A stretch of DNA of 64,000 nt from positions 1 through 64,000 of the forward strand of contig JAWZSP010000007.1 in the NCBI GenBank assembly GCA_034401135.1. Reading direction: 5' to 3'. Positions 52,094 through 64,000 of this stretch are shown here, one piece after another. The first letter of the stretch is position 1. Each line of letters opens with the position of its first letter. Position numbers and translations under genes: made by a program. The DNA comes from Volutella citrinella. Its lineage: Eukaryota > Ascomycota > Sordariomycetes > Hypocreales > Nectriaceae. Below the pieces are notes generated by a model. That model saw nothing but the letters and a program-made list of their open reading frames with translations. It made no database searches and was not told where the DNA came from.

Positions 52094-53416
52094 GGCTGTG
52101 TTTTACGTGGGCTTCTCAAATTATCTTCCAATGGCAGTGGTATCATGAAGTAGGGATCAATTGCCTAAAGAGCGACGTCAGTGGTTGCAAACGCCCTTGC
52201 CCAGCCTCTTGGCCAATGTTGGTTGCCATTCGGTCGCCTCATAGGGTCCCGCCCAGGCGGTGACCTCATCAATAGCTCCAAGACAAGAGCGCGGAAACAA
52301 ACTCGATCAAGGCGCTGCACTTTATTACTGGCACGAGACATGGCAACCTGATTTCCAACGACAACAAAGCAATCTAGTGGCGCAGGATGGACGTTTTAGG
52401 ACGTCAGAATGAAAGCAGCCTCAATCGATGACGGACGGATACGGTAACGCTCATAGCGGATCTGGCGTTGTATTGAGGTAGATATAGGCGGGCATGGTCT
52501 CATGAGATTTATTGTCCAATTTCCGGCTGTTTCCTTTAGTCGGGTTCTGCTAACTATTTACGTACTTTCACGATGAATTTTATAGGGTAATGGGACACTT
52601 CATGCCTAGAGCTGCGCCTCGTTCCAGGAGACCAAGTCGTACACGATTGCTATTTAGCGTCTTGACCGCCAGCTGCGCGTATTGTTCGGGGTTTGCGCAG
52701 CTTGTTTGGCCCAGACGAGCCGCGCTGTAATAGATGAATATTGTGTAATTAAAATGAGCTGTCTAAACGCTTAACGTAGGGCGACTCCTTATTTACTGCC
52801 TTAGGAGCCGGGGTAAAGAATGCATTAAGGTCATCCTGCACAATTGATCACACGGGTTAACAAAACCTGACCTGGGTCTGGTTTCCCTCTTTACAGGGAT
52901 GTAGGGTCAGGTTATAAGGGGGGGAGGATCAGTTTGTCGCGCAGCTCTATAAAGAGGGCCTGAAGGATTCAAAGGAAGCTATCAATTACGAAAGCCTATA
53001 TTAGGAAAAAGCGGGTGAGCACTAGGCTAAGCGAATCTGTCGAGATCCTGGGTGGGCCCTAGGAGAATTAATAAACTATAGTTTCACTCCCCAGCTCGTT
53101 TTATTACAGGGGCGACTCTCGGGTGATTCCTGCCGACAGGGCCCTGGCCCTCTCATCCATCGCCTGCCTTGCCTGTCTGGCAACTCGTGAGATGTTACAC
53201 AAGGCCGCAGTACTCGAGCCCATCCCTGACCGCACATGTGACACTTATGAAAGAATAAAATTATTCAGATCTCCTATATAGCCAAGGTTGAGCGCACTTT
53301 CAGGACTCAATTGCTTGCCCATTCATTCATTCATTCATTCATTTATTCACTCATTTCTTCATTTATTTATTCGATTCTCTACCAAAATCGTATCTTTTAT
53401 CTATTTCAATTCCAAC
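52094..53416. other. Intergenic, promoter of the next gene at its end
   Basis: No gene seen over 1.3 kb. The last 100 bp contain a CATT microsatellite in the probable 5' untranslated region. Confidence 0.5.
53320..53373. repeat. CATT microsatellite
   Basis: Perfect CATT units, then CATT/TATT variants, ending about 45 bp before the start codon at 53417. Confidence 0.9.
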
Positions 53417-54544
53417 ATGGTTGCCATCACTCCCTTTATCGTTGCTGCAAGCAGCGTCATCGGCATCGCTCAGGCAGCTCGATGCCGCTCACGACCACAC
53501 CACCCAGGCCTCCACTCAACCGTCTCCTCTATTGCAAACCCTGCTGCATCCTCGGCTACTTCCTCCACCGAAGCTTCAATCGAAACATCCATTGCTATCA
53601 TCGATGCCCCCCCGCGCGCTACTTCGATTGCCCCCTCTGTTGAGACCGCCGGCGAGAGCTTGGTTGAAACCACTGCTCCAACGTCAACCGTTGCCGCCGC
53701 CGCCGCTCCATCCGATGCTGCCAATACCTCAACCTCGAAGAATGCTGCCCCATCTGCTGCTCCCGCTGTGAAATACGACGGAAAGTACAAATACTACCTT
53801 GGCGATGGAAGTGTCTCCCAGGGCTGGCCAGATGTATCTGCCTGGCTGGATTTCGACACGATGTGAGCTACAGCCCAAAATCTCCCATGCGAACTCAACT
53901 GATTTAGGGTCATTAGCTGGAAGAACAACGTTGCCTGGTCAGCCGGAGCTTGTGACTGGCTTGGAGTTGGTGCCAACTCCGATAAGGAAAACGATGCACT
54001 GAAGGCTTCGATTAAGAAGGCTGCTGAGGAATCTGACATTGATGCCCGCTATATCCTCGTTTCCGTATACCAGGAGTCCTCTGGCTGTGTCCGTTACGAG
54101 ACCACCAAGTCCACCAACATCGGACAGCGCAACCCTGGACTTCTCCAGTCTGACGACGGAGAGCACACATGCAATGAGCCCGACCGCGGCGTGAAAATGA
54201 TGACTCCCTGCCCTGATGATGAAATCAATGGTAAGCTTTCTAGGGCTCGTCGATTATAATCCCAGTTGAGAACACGAGTAACTCTATTGCTAGGTATGAT
54301 TCGAGACGGTGTTGGACTTTCCAACGGCGATGGATTCATCAAGAATTTCAAGGAGAGCGAAGCCACTGATGTAAGCAAGTACTACAGAGGAGGCGTTCCC
54401 TATAACTCTGGTGTCAAGCCTGAAGGTTGGAAGCTTCAGAAGGGTCGTTCCAACCCCTGCTATGCTAGTGACATCGCGAACCGCTTGATGGGTTGGGTCG
54501 CCGAAGAATCGCCCTGTGACCGAGATGCGATTAAAAACATGTAA
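53417..54544 (+). CDS. Secreted lysozyme-like (SLT-type) glycosidase, 339 aa
   Basis: Three exons: 53417-53862, 53908-54230 and 54294-54544. Introns (45 and 63 bp) have GTGAGC and GTAAGC donors, and splicing keeps frame. ATG 53417 gives a signal peptide ending IGIAQA; the upstream ATG would place the repeat-encoded residues before it. Residues 25-130 are Ala/Ser/Thr-rich linker. From residue 150 a compact domain contains ARYILVSVYQESSGCVR, with E205 in the ES motif of goose-lysozyme/transglycosylase folds, then RNPGLLQS and the late CYASDIANRLMGW. It probably acts on peptidoglycan or a related polymer outside the cell. This family is often called lysozyme-like or hypothetical in ascomycetes; activity is inference. 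Confidence 0.75.
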
Positions 54545-54702
54545 AGCTGTAAAAAGCAGTGAGACCATGGACATGACACAGGGAGATGTATTAAACAAGA
54601 ATAGCCGGACTATATTTAAGAAGGTATCTGGACTCTTAGCTAGTTAGCCCTAGAGGCGCAGATGCGTGTCTGGGGATGTCCGGGGAACAGGTGCTTTTCT
54701 TT

Positions 54703-56918
54703 CTACCACACATCCTCTTGGTATCGCTCTGAATCTCTCATCTTCTTAATCTCGGTATCGGCCACTTCTTTAGAAACTCCCCGTTGCTTGGCAATAACCT
54801 GTGCCAACGTTGTCTTGACCTCGCGCGCCATGTTTGCCGCGTTACCACAAACATAGATGTAGCCACCGGCCTTTAATATTTCGTCGACTTCTTGAGCGTG
54901 CTCCTTAAGTCGATGCTGTACGTAAAGCTTTTCTCTGCTTTCCCTCGAGAATGCCGTGACGATCTCAAACTTGTGTCCAAGGATCTTCTTGTGCTCCTGC
55001 CCGCTATTAGTTGATGGCTCCTCCTAATTGGACTCTCACTTACTGGCCACTCTTCGCTGTACAGATAATCCTCGTCAGATTTGCGACAGCCAAAGAACAT
55101 GAGCGTGCGACCGACGTCTTTCCCAGACTGCTTCATCTTTGCTCGCTCCTGAATGAATCCACGCATGGGAGCGACACCAGTACCCGGCCCGATCAAGATG
55201 ACTGGCTTACTGGCGTCTGAGGGCAGCCTGAACTTTGATGCTCGAATGTAGATAGGAAATCGAGCCCCACCATATCTACCTTTTGGCCCTGCAATGTCGT
55301 AGCTGATAACAGACGACTCGCTTGCCCGTTGCAATGCAAGGAGGTAATTGGTTGTTACGCCTTTGAACCTGTCTGGGCGCCCTGGAATGACCTGGTTCTC
55401 AACGACGGCTGTCATCGAGATGGTTGTGGGCTGCGATAGAGCTGAGGATGAGATGGAGTAGTAGCGAGGCTGTAATCTTGCAATGCTCTCAATGATGAGG
55501 GAGAATGGAATCCCTGTCCACTTTGCCCCATTGCCCACTACAGCTAGGGTCCTCGCGATGGTGTAGTGCTTCGTGCTGACTTCTGCATGAAAATACTCTT
55601 TGTCGCTCCCCAGCCTGTCCATCTCCGCCTTTGCATCATCAGTTGGAGCAAACGGCGCGATTGCACCAAGGAACTGCCGAGACACAGGCGCGCATATCTC
55701 CAGATAGTATTGGAAAATGGCCTCAAACGTCGTCGGTGTTGGAAACGGCCGATCGGATCCTTCTCCCACCACACTCACCACAGCGTTCCGCCGTCCCTCA
55801 AGGCCCAGGACATGAAACAAGGAATCAACCTCCGCTGTTGGGTTGGAGGGCCAGACAGCGATGTGATCGCCGGTCTGGTAAGTCAGTCCACTGCCGCTAA
55901 TGTCGACCTCGAGATGCACACAGTTTCTGTCTTTCGACGTGAACAGCTCCCTCGACTCAGATATGGATGCAATGTATGGGTTCTTAGCGTTGAAGGGACG
56001 AGTGGAATTTTCCAACTGCGGCTTGGATAATTCTCCCGTGTAGACCTCTGGGGACTCCTTTGTCAAATCATCATGCTCAACGACGCTGAACAATGGTTGA
56101 TACACAGCCTCCCTCCGCTTCAGGCCGAGACTTTCGGCCAACGCAGGCCACATTGTGTCTTTCCAGGCCAAAAAGTCCTCTTCCAAGCTGCCGGTGCCGT
56201 CGTCTCCCTCCCCGGCTTCGCCAATTCTTCGAGCACCTAGTTTCTGCAAGGCCCGGTTGGTGTTGCGGGCCATCAAGTTGAAGTGCTCGTATGTGCTGTT
56301 GCCGAGTCCAAAAATGACATAGTTTAGATTGTCCAGCGGTTGATCTGAAGTCTTGATAAAGTCGTAGAACCCCGTTGCATTATCTGTCGGTTCACCCTCA
56401 CCGTACGTCGCGACAACAAGCATGACGGTGTTTGTTTCAGGCATATCCGCAAGGTTATCGTAGTCGTAGTCCTCGAGATCTGCAACCAAGGTCTCCAGAT
56501 GATACAGAGATTTGCCCTCTTTAGCCAGTCTCGTGGCGTAGTCCTCGGCGTTTCCAGTCTGGGACCCATAAAAGACGACGCAGTTCTTTCCAGTCATTTT
56601 CATCTTCTCAACGATATCTCTGGTCCCAGCAGGTGGGCTGGCTGCCACGTGAGGCTGATTCGTTTGCAGGAATTTGGGTAATGTCGTAGCGGTGACGATG
56701 ATGGCGATGACAAGGACGGCTAAATATGGATTGATCTGCAATAGTGCATCTTGCACCTCTTTGATCTGTGGACCGAGCCATAGGTAGGAACTCGATATAT
56801 CGGAGTCATGATGCATTTGTATGCAAGCCGAGGGTGTGGTAAACAGGCAGGTAACAAAAGCCACCATACCCCTCACTGAACCACTGGCAGTATTGGCCTT
56901 GTCAAGAGTGATGGACAT
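54703..56918 (-). CDS. NADPH-cytochrome P450 reductase, 722 aa
   Basis: This ER-membrane diflavin enzyme passes electrons from NADPH through FAD and FMN to P450s. Exon 1 is 55044-56918 and exon 2 is 54703-54996. The 47-bp intron (GTAAGT, CTAAT branch, GGCAG) joins EEWP to EHKKILG in phase 0. A membrane anchor lies at about 64-82. The FMN loop is GSQTGN (118-123). PRYYSISSS and GVTTNYLLAL bind FAD. IGPGTGVAP and the C-terminal YVCGNAANMAREV bind NADPH. The protein ends in VW, as expected for the aromatic stacking residue. The N-terminal 60 residues before the anchor are longer than usual; M35 is an alternative start. Confidence 0.92.
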
Positions 56919-57684
56919 ATCCCTAAATTTGCTTAATGGTAGTATTGTACAAGAAACTGAAGAATGCTCAGCTCATGGAGAACTCGTGACATTACAGTAA
57001 CCGTGTCCGTCACAAGGACATTTAATTCATTTTGGTGATCCGGCAATATGGCTCTGCTCATAACCTTTCAGACCCTTAGCGGTGTTCCGCAATCCACTTT
57101 GCGTATTTTTTTCGGACCATCCTGATCTGCGACGGCGAGGCGGATCCGATGCTGATGCTGATGGCGGGGGGACGTCGGCACGATGGTTCCGATGGGTCCA
57201 TAATCTGTGCATGAGATTCCGGTTGGGGCCAGCTTGAGGCGGGTTGTGGGGACCGGCTGATAGACACGGGCGGGGAGTGTGGCCCTACGACATCCTCGGT
57301 AATGCAAGACCGCGTGCTATGGCTATCGTCATCATTGCAGCCAAGCCTAAACCCTGTCCAGCCAAGATAACGGTTTTGGGGTTCGCTACGGGGCATAAGC
57401 GAGCGATGGGCTCTCTACGGAGCTGGACTCATCTCGTCATGTATGGGTAAAGGACCAGATGCCTGAATTTGGGCTAAATTGGCGAGGCGGCGATTCCAAT
57501 CTACAGACGAGGTCCAAGTTAACTTGTATGTCATGACTTGAGCCACTGTCCTTAGATGCACATTATGAACGGTCAGAGACTAGGGTTATGGATTGACAAG
57601 AGCCTGAAGACTGTTGGCTTTAGCATCGTGGCGACGATGTCACTGAAATTAAGCTAGCTAACTAGTACAGCTCCGCACCCGACT
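56919..57684. other. Intergenic, nothing recognised
   Basis: Lies between the reductase promoter and the 3' end of the transporter gene. Overlapping short frames only. Confidence 0.5.
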
Positions 57685-59576
57685 CTACTCCATGTAGCGG
57701 AACTCTGGGTTACGATGACCAAGTGCCAGTTTCTCCTCCTCTGTGAGGCCCTGAGTTCTACCATCACGCTTACCCTGAGCACGGATCCTGTTGTCGTAGA
57801 CGCAATGAGCGAGACCAAGGCAAGCCAAGCAGAAGCAGAACATCTGCAAACCAAGGTTTATGGCATGGCCTGTGCGGAACAGTGGGCCATCCTTGGATAG
57901 GTAGGTCCAGCTGATTTGATCAGTGAGTAGAGTCCGCAGACAGGCTAAGATAGTGTAACTCACGTAGATACCACACCACCAAGGCTACCAACCATAACCA
58001 TGTAGCCACCTGCTACAGCAGCAGCGGCAGGGCTCCCGGCATTGTTGATGCCCCAGCTCAGGAAACCACTGCTTGCACCGAAGCAGGCGATGGCGTTGAG
58101 GAACACGGCACCATACTTGGCGTTGACGTTGTCTGTAAATCTCAGGATGGAGTAGCCGATGATGGAACAAGGGAGGATGCCTGCCATGAAGATGCCTCTC
58201 TTGTTTGTACGGTCACTCAAGTACCCCAGTGTAATCGTCACGCAGCAGGCCACCAGGTACGGAGGAACGGACTTGAGCTGTGCTTCCGTGGAAGTCCAGC
58301 CAAACTCGCGCAAGATGGTAGGGATGAAAGCACCAAAGCCCTGGACGGCGCTGTTGGTGCAGAAGAAACACCAAGCGCACACGTTGGTGTGGACGTTGAA
58401 AATGGCAAGCCGGACATGCTTCCAGGTGACTTTGTCCTCGGAGCTCTGATAAACGCGTTAAAACAAGATCCGTCAAAGGGACTATCAAGCCTAAGTTACC
58501 TGAGTGTTCTCTCGGGCAAGTCGTTCGGCCGCGATGTACCGCTGTCTCGGCGTCAAGAACTTCCAAGTTCCAGGACTGTTGGGCATAAAGTACGGCGCAA
58601 TGATCGCGACAACCATCGTAAACTGTGATTGTCAGGAAAGGGGGTTTTCGGCGTTGCGCGACTGAACGTACCAGGCCTTCGAAGAAGAAAATGTTTCGCC
58701 ACCTGGTGATGATGGCAGAACTGGCTCCCCACGGTGGGACCTTGCTGCTCTGTGTTAAACGGGGATTCCTTTGAGATGATCGAAGCACTTACGAAAGACC
58801 TGCCGCAAGCAGGCCGCCAAACGAGCTGGCCAATGAGCTTGAAGCAATGAAGATGCTCATGCGGAAGAAGAGTTCAGACTTCTTGTAGAAGCAGCTGAGG
58901 AAAAATGCTGTGCCAGGCATAGCACCACCTTCAAAGACGCCCAGGAGGGCCCTCATGAAGATCATTACGCCGTACGACTGAACAAAGGCAGTGCACAGGG
59001 AGACGAGGCCAAAGCAAAAGACAAGAGAAGGCACTGTTTAATATGAACATAAGCTGTGGGGGGTCTCAGAGGAGCGAGACTTACAATACCAACGAGGGCC
59101 AAAGTTCTTGAGAATGACATTGCTTGGGATCTCAACGCTGATTCATGTTAAGCCTTCGAATGGAGACGGATTATGGTACTGTTACTGACGCGAGGTAGAA
59201 GATGAAGAAGACGGTGAGAATTATGTTGTACCGAAACCCCACGAGCTTCAGGTCATCGCTCATGCCTTCGATGCGTGCGTTTCTGTTTCGGTTACAATGC
59301 GAACTCGTCAACAGCATTGTCAATCATGACTCACCCGACATTGGCTCTGTGGATGGATGGTTAGTCGGAGCCGTCTCGAGCCTCGTGAGTGAGTGCGCGA
59401 ACTTGCCTGTCAATGGCGCACAGCATATACATGAGCGTCACCAAGGGAGTAATGGTAAAGTCAAACTTGCGCCGGATGGCTGCCTCTTCCTCGGGCGACC
59501 AGTCGACGGTGCCCTCGGCGAAGTCTTCCTGCTTGGAGAGCTGCATATCGTCCTTGGACGACTTCTTTTCGAACAT
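57685..59576 (-). CDS. MFS permease, anion:cation symporter (Dal5/Tna1-like), 491 aa
   Basis: Nine exons on the minus strand: 59407-59576, 59335-59346, 59190-59282, 59085-59137, 58793-59033, 58672-58747, 58500-58622, 57964-58445 and 57685-57910. All eight junctions keep frame. The product has the ACS signature DRANVGNARIEGM after helix 1, GVFEGGAMPG in helix 4, and ends in a charged tail with NPEFRYME. Members import organic anions such as allantoate, nicotinate or pantothenate with protons. Intron 1 (59347-59406) uses a GC donor (GCAAGT), and exon 2 is only 12 nt. It diverges from the 5-oxoprolinase gene, so pyroglutamate or a related amide is a reasonable substrate guess. Confidence 0.9.
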
Positions 59577-60229
59577 GGTGAATGAACTAGGTTGTGATAT
59601 GCAAGGATAGAGGCGGGACGGTGCTGAATTGGACCAAAGGATCAAAGAATGATGGCGCTGCGTTGCATTTAGCCTCCTGGCCGACAGACGTCAGCCGTCG
59701 ATATCTCGCGGGGTGGGTATCCAATCTCCAATCCATCCATCATGGTGGGACGCATGAGATAAGAATCCGGGGTTTGTGGGGCTCAGATCTAGGCAAAAAC
59801 GGGCGACTTGTTGATCGGGCTGTCGTTCCTATCGTAGCCCCTCCACCGGCGGCGACTATCGTGGGCTTTGGCCCCGGCCCAGGGGTGTGTGTGGGCATCG
59901 GGAAGTGGGTCCCGGCTCGTCGCTCGGCGCTTGTGCGCGAATGGCCTCGTCCATCATCTGGTTGGCTCGATTACCTGGACGGATGAGAGGGGCTATGATT
60001 CATGGCGCCGAGGCTCGCGGGGTCTAGAGTGTGTGACTGTGACAATAGTCAACGGTGCCGAGTCTTGGAACTGAGAGCTTCATCGCGGCCCTCGAAACGG
60101 ACTTCCGTCTCCGTTCGTCCACCACTCGATTGGTATTTATGACTCTCGTTCTCAAGGCCAAGGACATCTTGGAGAACAGCAATCACTTCAGTTTAATTCA
60201 ATCCGTCCATCTATCCATCAACATTCAAT
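59577..60229. promoter_or_regulatory. Shared divergent promoter region, permease and oxoprolinase
   Basis: 653 bp separate the two start codons. No frame of note. CATCC-rich tracts precede the oxoprolinase ATG. A shared region would allow coordinated induction by substrate; no specific factor site was identified. Confidence 0.5.
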
Positions 60230-63200
60230 ATGGGCAGCAAGATCAAGATCTCCATCGACCGGGGTGGCACCTTTACCGACGTGCATGCCATGGTGCCCGG
60301 CAAATCAGACATTGTCCTCAAGCTGCTGTCTGTCGACCCTTCCAACTACCCGGATGCCCCCACAGAAGGCATCCGGCGAGTGCTTGAGCTAGCAACTGGC
60401 ACATCCCTACCAAGGGGCCAGCCTCTCCGATTGGACGCCATTGAGTGTCTGCGGATGGGAACTACCGTCGCAACCAATGCCCTGCTGGAGCGCAAGGGCA
60501 TGAGGTCGGCCCTGTTGACAACCAAGGGCTTCAAGGATCTGCTGCGAATCGGCAGCCAGGCACGACCAGACATCTTTGACTTGTCTGCGAGGCGGCCAGA
60601 CGTCCTGTTTGAGCATGTCGTGGAGGTGGAGGAGCGCATCATCCCATCGCATCCTCGCTCGTCCAAGGAGGCCGTCTCTGCGTTCAGGCAGGTCGAGGGC
60701 ACCACGGGCGAGACATTTCACGTCGTCCAGGAGCTGGACACGGCAAAGCTCACGGCGGACCTGCAAGCCCTCAAAGGTCAGGGCTACGGCTCGGTGGCGG
60801 TGGCGCTGGTCAACTCGTTTGCGTGCCCCGACCACGAGCTGAGGATTGGCGAGATTGCCAGCCGCCTGGGCTTCTCCGTCGCCCTGTCGTCTCAGCTGCA
60901 GCCCATGATCAAGGTGGTACCCCGGGGCATGTCGGCCACGGCGGATGCCTATCTCACCCCTGTCATCAAATCATACATCGACTCCATCTCGGCTAACTTC
61001 GAGGGTGGCCTCGGCGGATCTCACGGCTGCCGCGTCGAGTTCATGCAATCAGACGGCGGTTTGGTCGACTTCCGACAGTTTAGCGGACTCAAGGCCATCC
61101 TATCGGGCCCCGCAGCCGGAGTGGTTGGCTACGCGTCCACTAGCTGGGACGAGGAGGCCAAGACGCCCATCATTGGCTTCGACATGGGCGGGACATCGAC
61201 TGATGTGTCACGGTTCGATGGCCAGCTGGACCACACCTTCTCCTCTAGCATATCGGGTGTCAGCATCCAAGCGCCACAGCTCGACATCAGCACCGTTGCC
61301 GCTGGAGGCGGTTCCATCTTGGCATGGAAGAATGGCCTCTTCATGGTGGGACCCGAGTCGGCTTCGGCCCATCCAGGCCCTGCCTGCTACCGCAAGGGTG
61401 GTCCTCTCACCGTCACTGATGCCAACCTCTTCCTGGGCCGTCTGCTTCCCGAGTACTTCCCCAAGATCTTCGGCCCCAAAGAAGACCAGCCGCTCGACAG
61501 AGAAATCACCAAGAACCTTTTCCACGAGCTTGCCGAAAGGGTCAACAAGGATGGTGGCACCAATCTCACGGCCGAGCAGGTCGCACTGGGATTCCTCAAG
61601 GTTGCTGATGAGTCCATGACACGACCTATCCGTAACCTGACCGAGGCCCGGGGATACGAAACCTCTTCTCACCACCTGGCATGCTTCGGTGGCGCTGGTG
61701 GCCAGCACGCGTGCAACGTCGCCGCCTCGCTCGGCATTTCGCGCATCATCATCCATAAATACTCTTCCATCCTGTCTGCCTATGGCCTGGGACTCGCCGA
61801 GATTGTGCACGAAGCACAGGAGCCCATGGCCGCAGTATACACCGAGGCGGGTGAGGCGATTTCTCAGAAGCTGCAAGGTCTGATTGCCCGCTCGACTGAG
61901 CACCTGGGGGCTCAAGGCTTCACTGAGGACCAGCTCCGACGGGAAGTCTTCCTAAACATGCGGTATGAGGGCTCAGACACTAGTCTGATGATCCTGAAGG
62001 CCGAAGACGGAGACTTCCAGACCTCGTTTGTTGAGCGACATCGCCGCGAGTTCAACTTTACCTTTGACCGACCTGTTCTGGTCGATGATGTCCGCGTTCG
62101 GACCATGGCTTCCGCGAACAAGATCATCGAGAAGAGCCCCCTGCAGCAGCTCAAGTCGGCCGATATTCAGAAGGCTGGCGAGCCTAGCCACTACACCGAC
62201 GTGTACTTTGACTCGGAGGCTGGCTTCCGAAAGACGCCCGTCCACCTGCTGCGTCATCTTGGCTCCAATGTCACGCTGCACGGCCCTGCCATCATCATCG
62301 ACGAAACCCAGACAATCGTTGTCAACCCCAACGCGACCGTGAGCGTTCTCGAGACGTGCGTCGTGGTAGACTTGGAATCTGCGCCTCGCGAGGCCACCTA
62401 CTCGGCCCAGGTCGACCCCGTCCGGCTGTCCATCTTTGGCCACAGGTTCATGTCCGTGGCAGAGCAGATGGGGCGCACCCTCCAGAAGACGGCCGTGTCC
62501 ACCAACATCAAGGAGCGCCTCGACTTTTCCTGTGCCCTGTTTTCACCTGATGGCGGCCTCGTGGCAAACGCACCCCATGTGCCTGTGCATCTTGGGTCTA
62601 TGCAGTTTGCTGTCCGTTATCAGCACCAGCGCTGGTTGGGACACCTCAAGGACGGCGATGTCCTCGTCTCGAACCACCCCGTCTCTGGCGGAACCCATCT
62701 TCCCGATGTGACGGTAGTTACCCCCGTTTTTAAGCTGGGTACCGATGAGATCATCTTCTACGTGGCTTCACGCGGCCACCATGCCGACAGTAAGTACAGT
62801 TCCACAGTTTGTCATTAAATCAACGACTGACCTTATCAGTTGGTGGGATCTTGCCCGGCTCCATGCCTCCCAACTCGACCGAGCTTTGGCAGGAAGGTGC
62901 AGCCATTGAGTCGGAAAAGGTCGTGTCCAACGGTGTTTTCAACGAGGACCGCATGCGCGACCTCTTCTTGGATGTGCCCTCCAAGTATGAGGGCTGCTCG
63001 GGCAGCCGCAACATCAGCGACAACATCTCGGACCTCAAAGCCCAGATTGCGGCCAATTCTCGAGGCATCTCCTTGATCCAGAACCTCATCGAGGAGTACG
63101 GACTCAGCACAGTGCAGATGTACATGTACGAGATCCAGCGGACTGCCGAGCTGGCCGTGCGCAATCTGCTGAAGGATATGTACCATCGGTATGGCGGCGA

Positions 63201-64000
63201 GCCTCTGGAGGCATTGGATTTTATGGACGATGGTACCCCAATCAAGCTGAAGATTACAATCTCCGAGGACGGCTCTGCTGTCTTTGACTTTGCTGGTACT
63301 GGGGCGGAAGTCCGCGGCAACATCAACGCACCCGAGGCCATCACCCATTCGGCCATCATCTATGCGCTGCGCTGCATGATCAAGTCCGACATCCCCCTCA
63401 ACCAGGGTTGTCTCAGCCCCGTTGACATCCGAATTCCTAAGCCTAGCATTCTGAGCCCGACTGGCGCAGCCGCTGTGGTGGGAGGCAACGTCACGACGAG
63501 CCAGCGTGTGACTGACGTCGTCCTTAAGGCTCTCCATGCCTGTGCTGCCTCGCAGGGCTGTCTGAACAACCTGACCTTTGGCATAGACACCAAGGTCGAT
63601 GAGGCCACTGGCGACAAGATTCCCGGCTTCGGCTACTACGAGACCATTGCGGGAGGTGCTGGTGCCGGCGACGGCTGGGTCGGCGAGAGCGGCGTCCACG
63701 TACACATGACCAACACGCGCATCACCGACCCGGAGATTCTGGAGAAGCGATACCCGTGCATCCTGCGCCGCTTCGAGCTCCGTCCCAACACCGGCGGCGA
63801 GGGCCGAAACAGGGGAGGTGACGGCGTCGCCCGCGAGATTGAGTTCCTGACGCCGGTGCAGTGCTCGATCCTCTCGGAGCGCCGAGTGCACCGGCCCTAC
63901 GGCATGGAAGGCGGCGAGGCTGGAGCGACGGGCGTCAACTACTGGCTCACCAAGGACAAGTACACGGGCTTGGACAGGAAGGTGAACATGGGCGGCAAGG
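60230..64000 (+). CDS. 5-oxoprolinase (ATP-hydrolysing), cut by window end
   Basis: Converts 5-oxo-L-proline to L-glutamate using ATP, a step of the gamma-glutamyl cycle in the cytosol. Exon 1 is 60230-62789 and exon 2 starts at 62840. The 50-bp intron (GTAAGT, CTGAC branch, ATCAG) joins HHAD to [13 protein letters not shown]. The HyuA half begins with [10 protein letters not shown] (9-18) and has the second phosphate loop [11 protein letters not shown] at 316-326. The HyuB half starts near residue 740 and continues past the last base. About 1240 of roughly 1280 expected residues are present, with no break. Related hydantoinases share both halves, but the single fused chain is typical of eukaryotic 5-oxoprolinase. 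Confidence 0.92.

Overview
This window looks like one chromosome end of a filamentous ascomycete (Pezizomycotina; Hypocreales-like gene content, genus not assignable by eye). The evidence is a TTAGGG-type telomere, 45-75 bp introns with CTAAC/CTGAC branch points, AT-rich blocks carrying the stop-codon signature of repeat-induced point mutation (RIP), and ascomycete genes such as a secreted cysteine-rich protein, a P450 reductase, an ACS-family permease and 5-oxoprolinase.

Layout. 1-1275 is mitochondrial-type DNA with a frame-broken atp6, lying outside the telomere array (1277-1405); this is most likely an assembly chimera. 1406-3470 is pyrimidine-skewed subtelomere with gene debris. 3476-11489 holds mostly minus-strand genes: an RNase H-fold protein, a spliced coiled-coil protein, and a very large unrecognised protein preceded in the same frame by an AT-hook-like ORF. 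11710-34830 is an AT-rich RIP block. It contains degenerate 110-bp and 148-bp tandem arrays and a ruined Ty3/gypsy chromovirus (13865-33734). Inside the 3' LTR of that wreck sits a 12.1-kb, RIP-free, structurally intact second Ty3/gypsy element (21133-33270) with identical 334-bp LTRs.

The young element is the most striking object here. Besides a 2200-codon gag-pol ORF it carries a divergent pair of extra genes. One is a spliced antisense gene for a cysteine-rich protein resembling DUF3716. The other is an 833-aa sense protein with a Ulp1/SUMO-protease (C48) active site, His-Asp-Gln-Cys, whose His-Asp and Gln-Cys spacings match yeast Ulp1. Both lie between pol and the 3' LTR and share a private 332-bp intergenic promoter region.

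34830-53400 is a low-density graveyard. It has one good secreted cysteine-rich protein gene (37147-38018) and one membrane protein (42587-44524) among broken kinase, ankyrin, permease, FAD-monooxygenase and MFS relics. From 53417 on, intact host genes resume: a secreted lysozyme-like protein, NADPH-cytochrome P450 reductase, and a divergent pair formed by a nine-exon ACS-family permease and 5-oxoprolinase (cut by the window end), which plausibly work together on pyroglutamate or related amides. No tRNA, rRNA or CRISPR was recognised.
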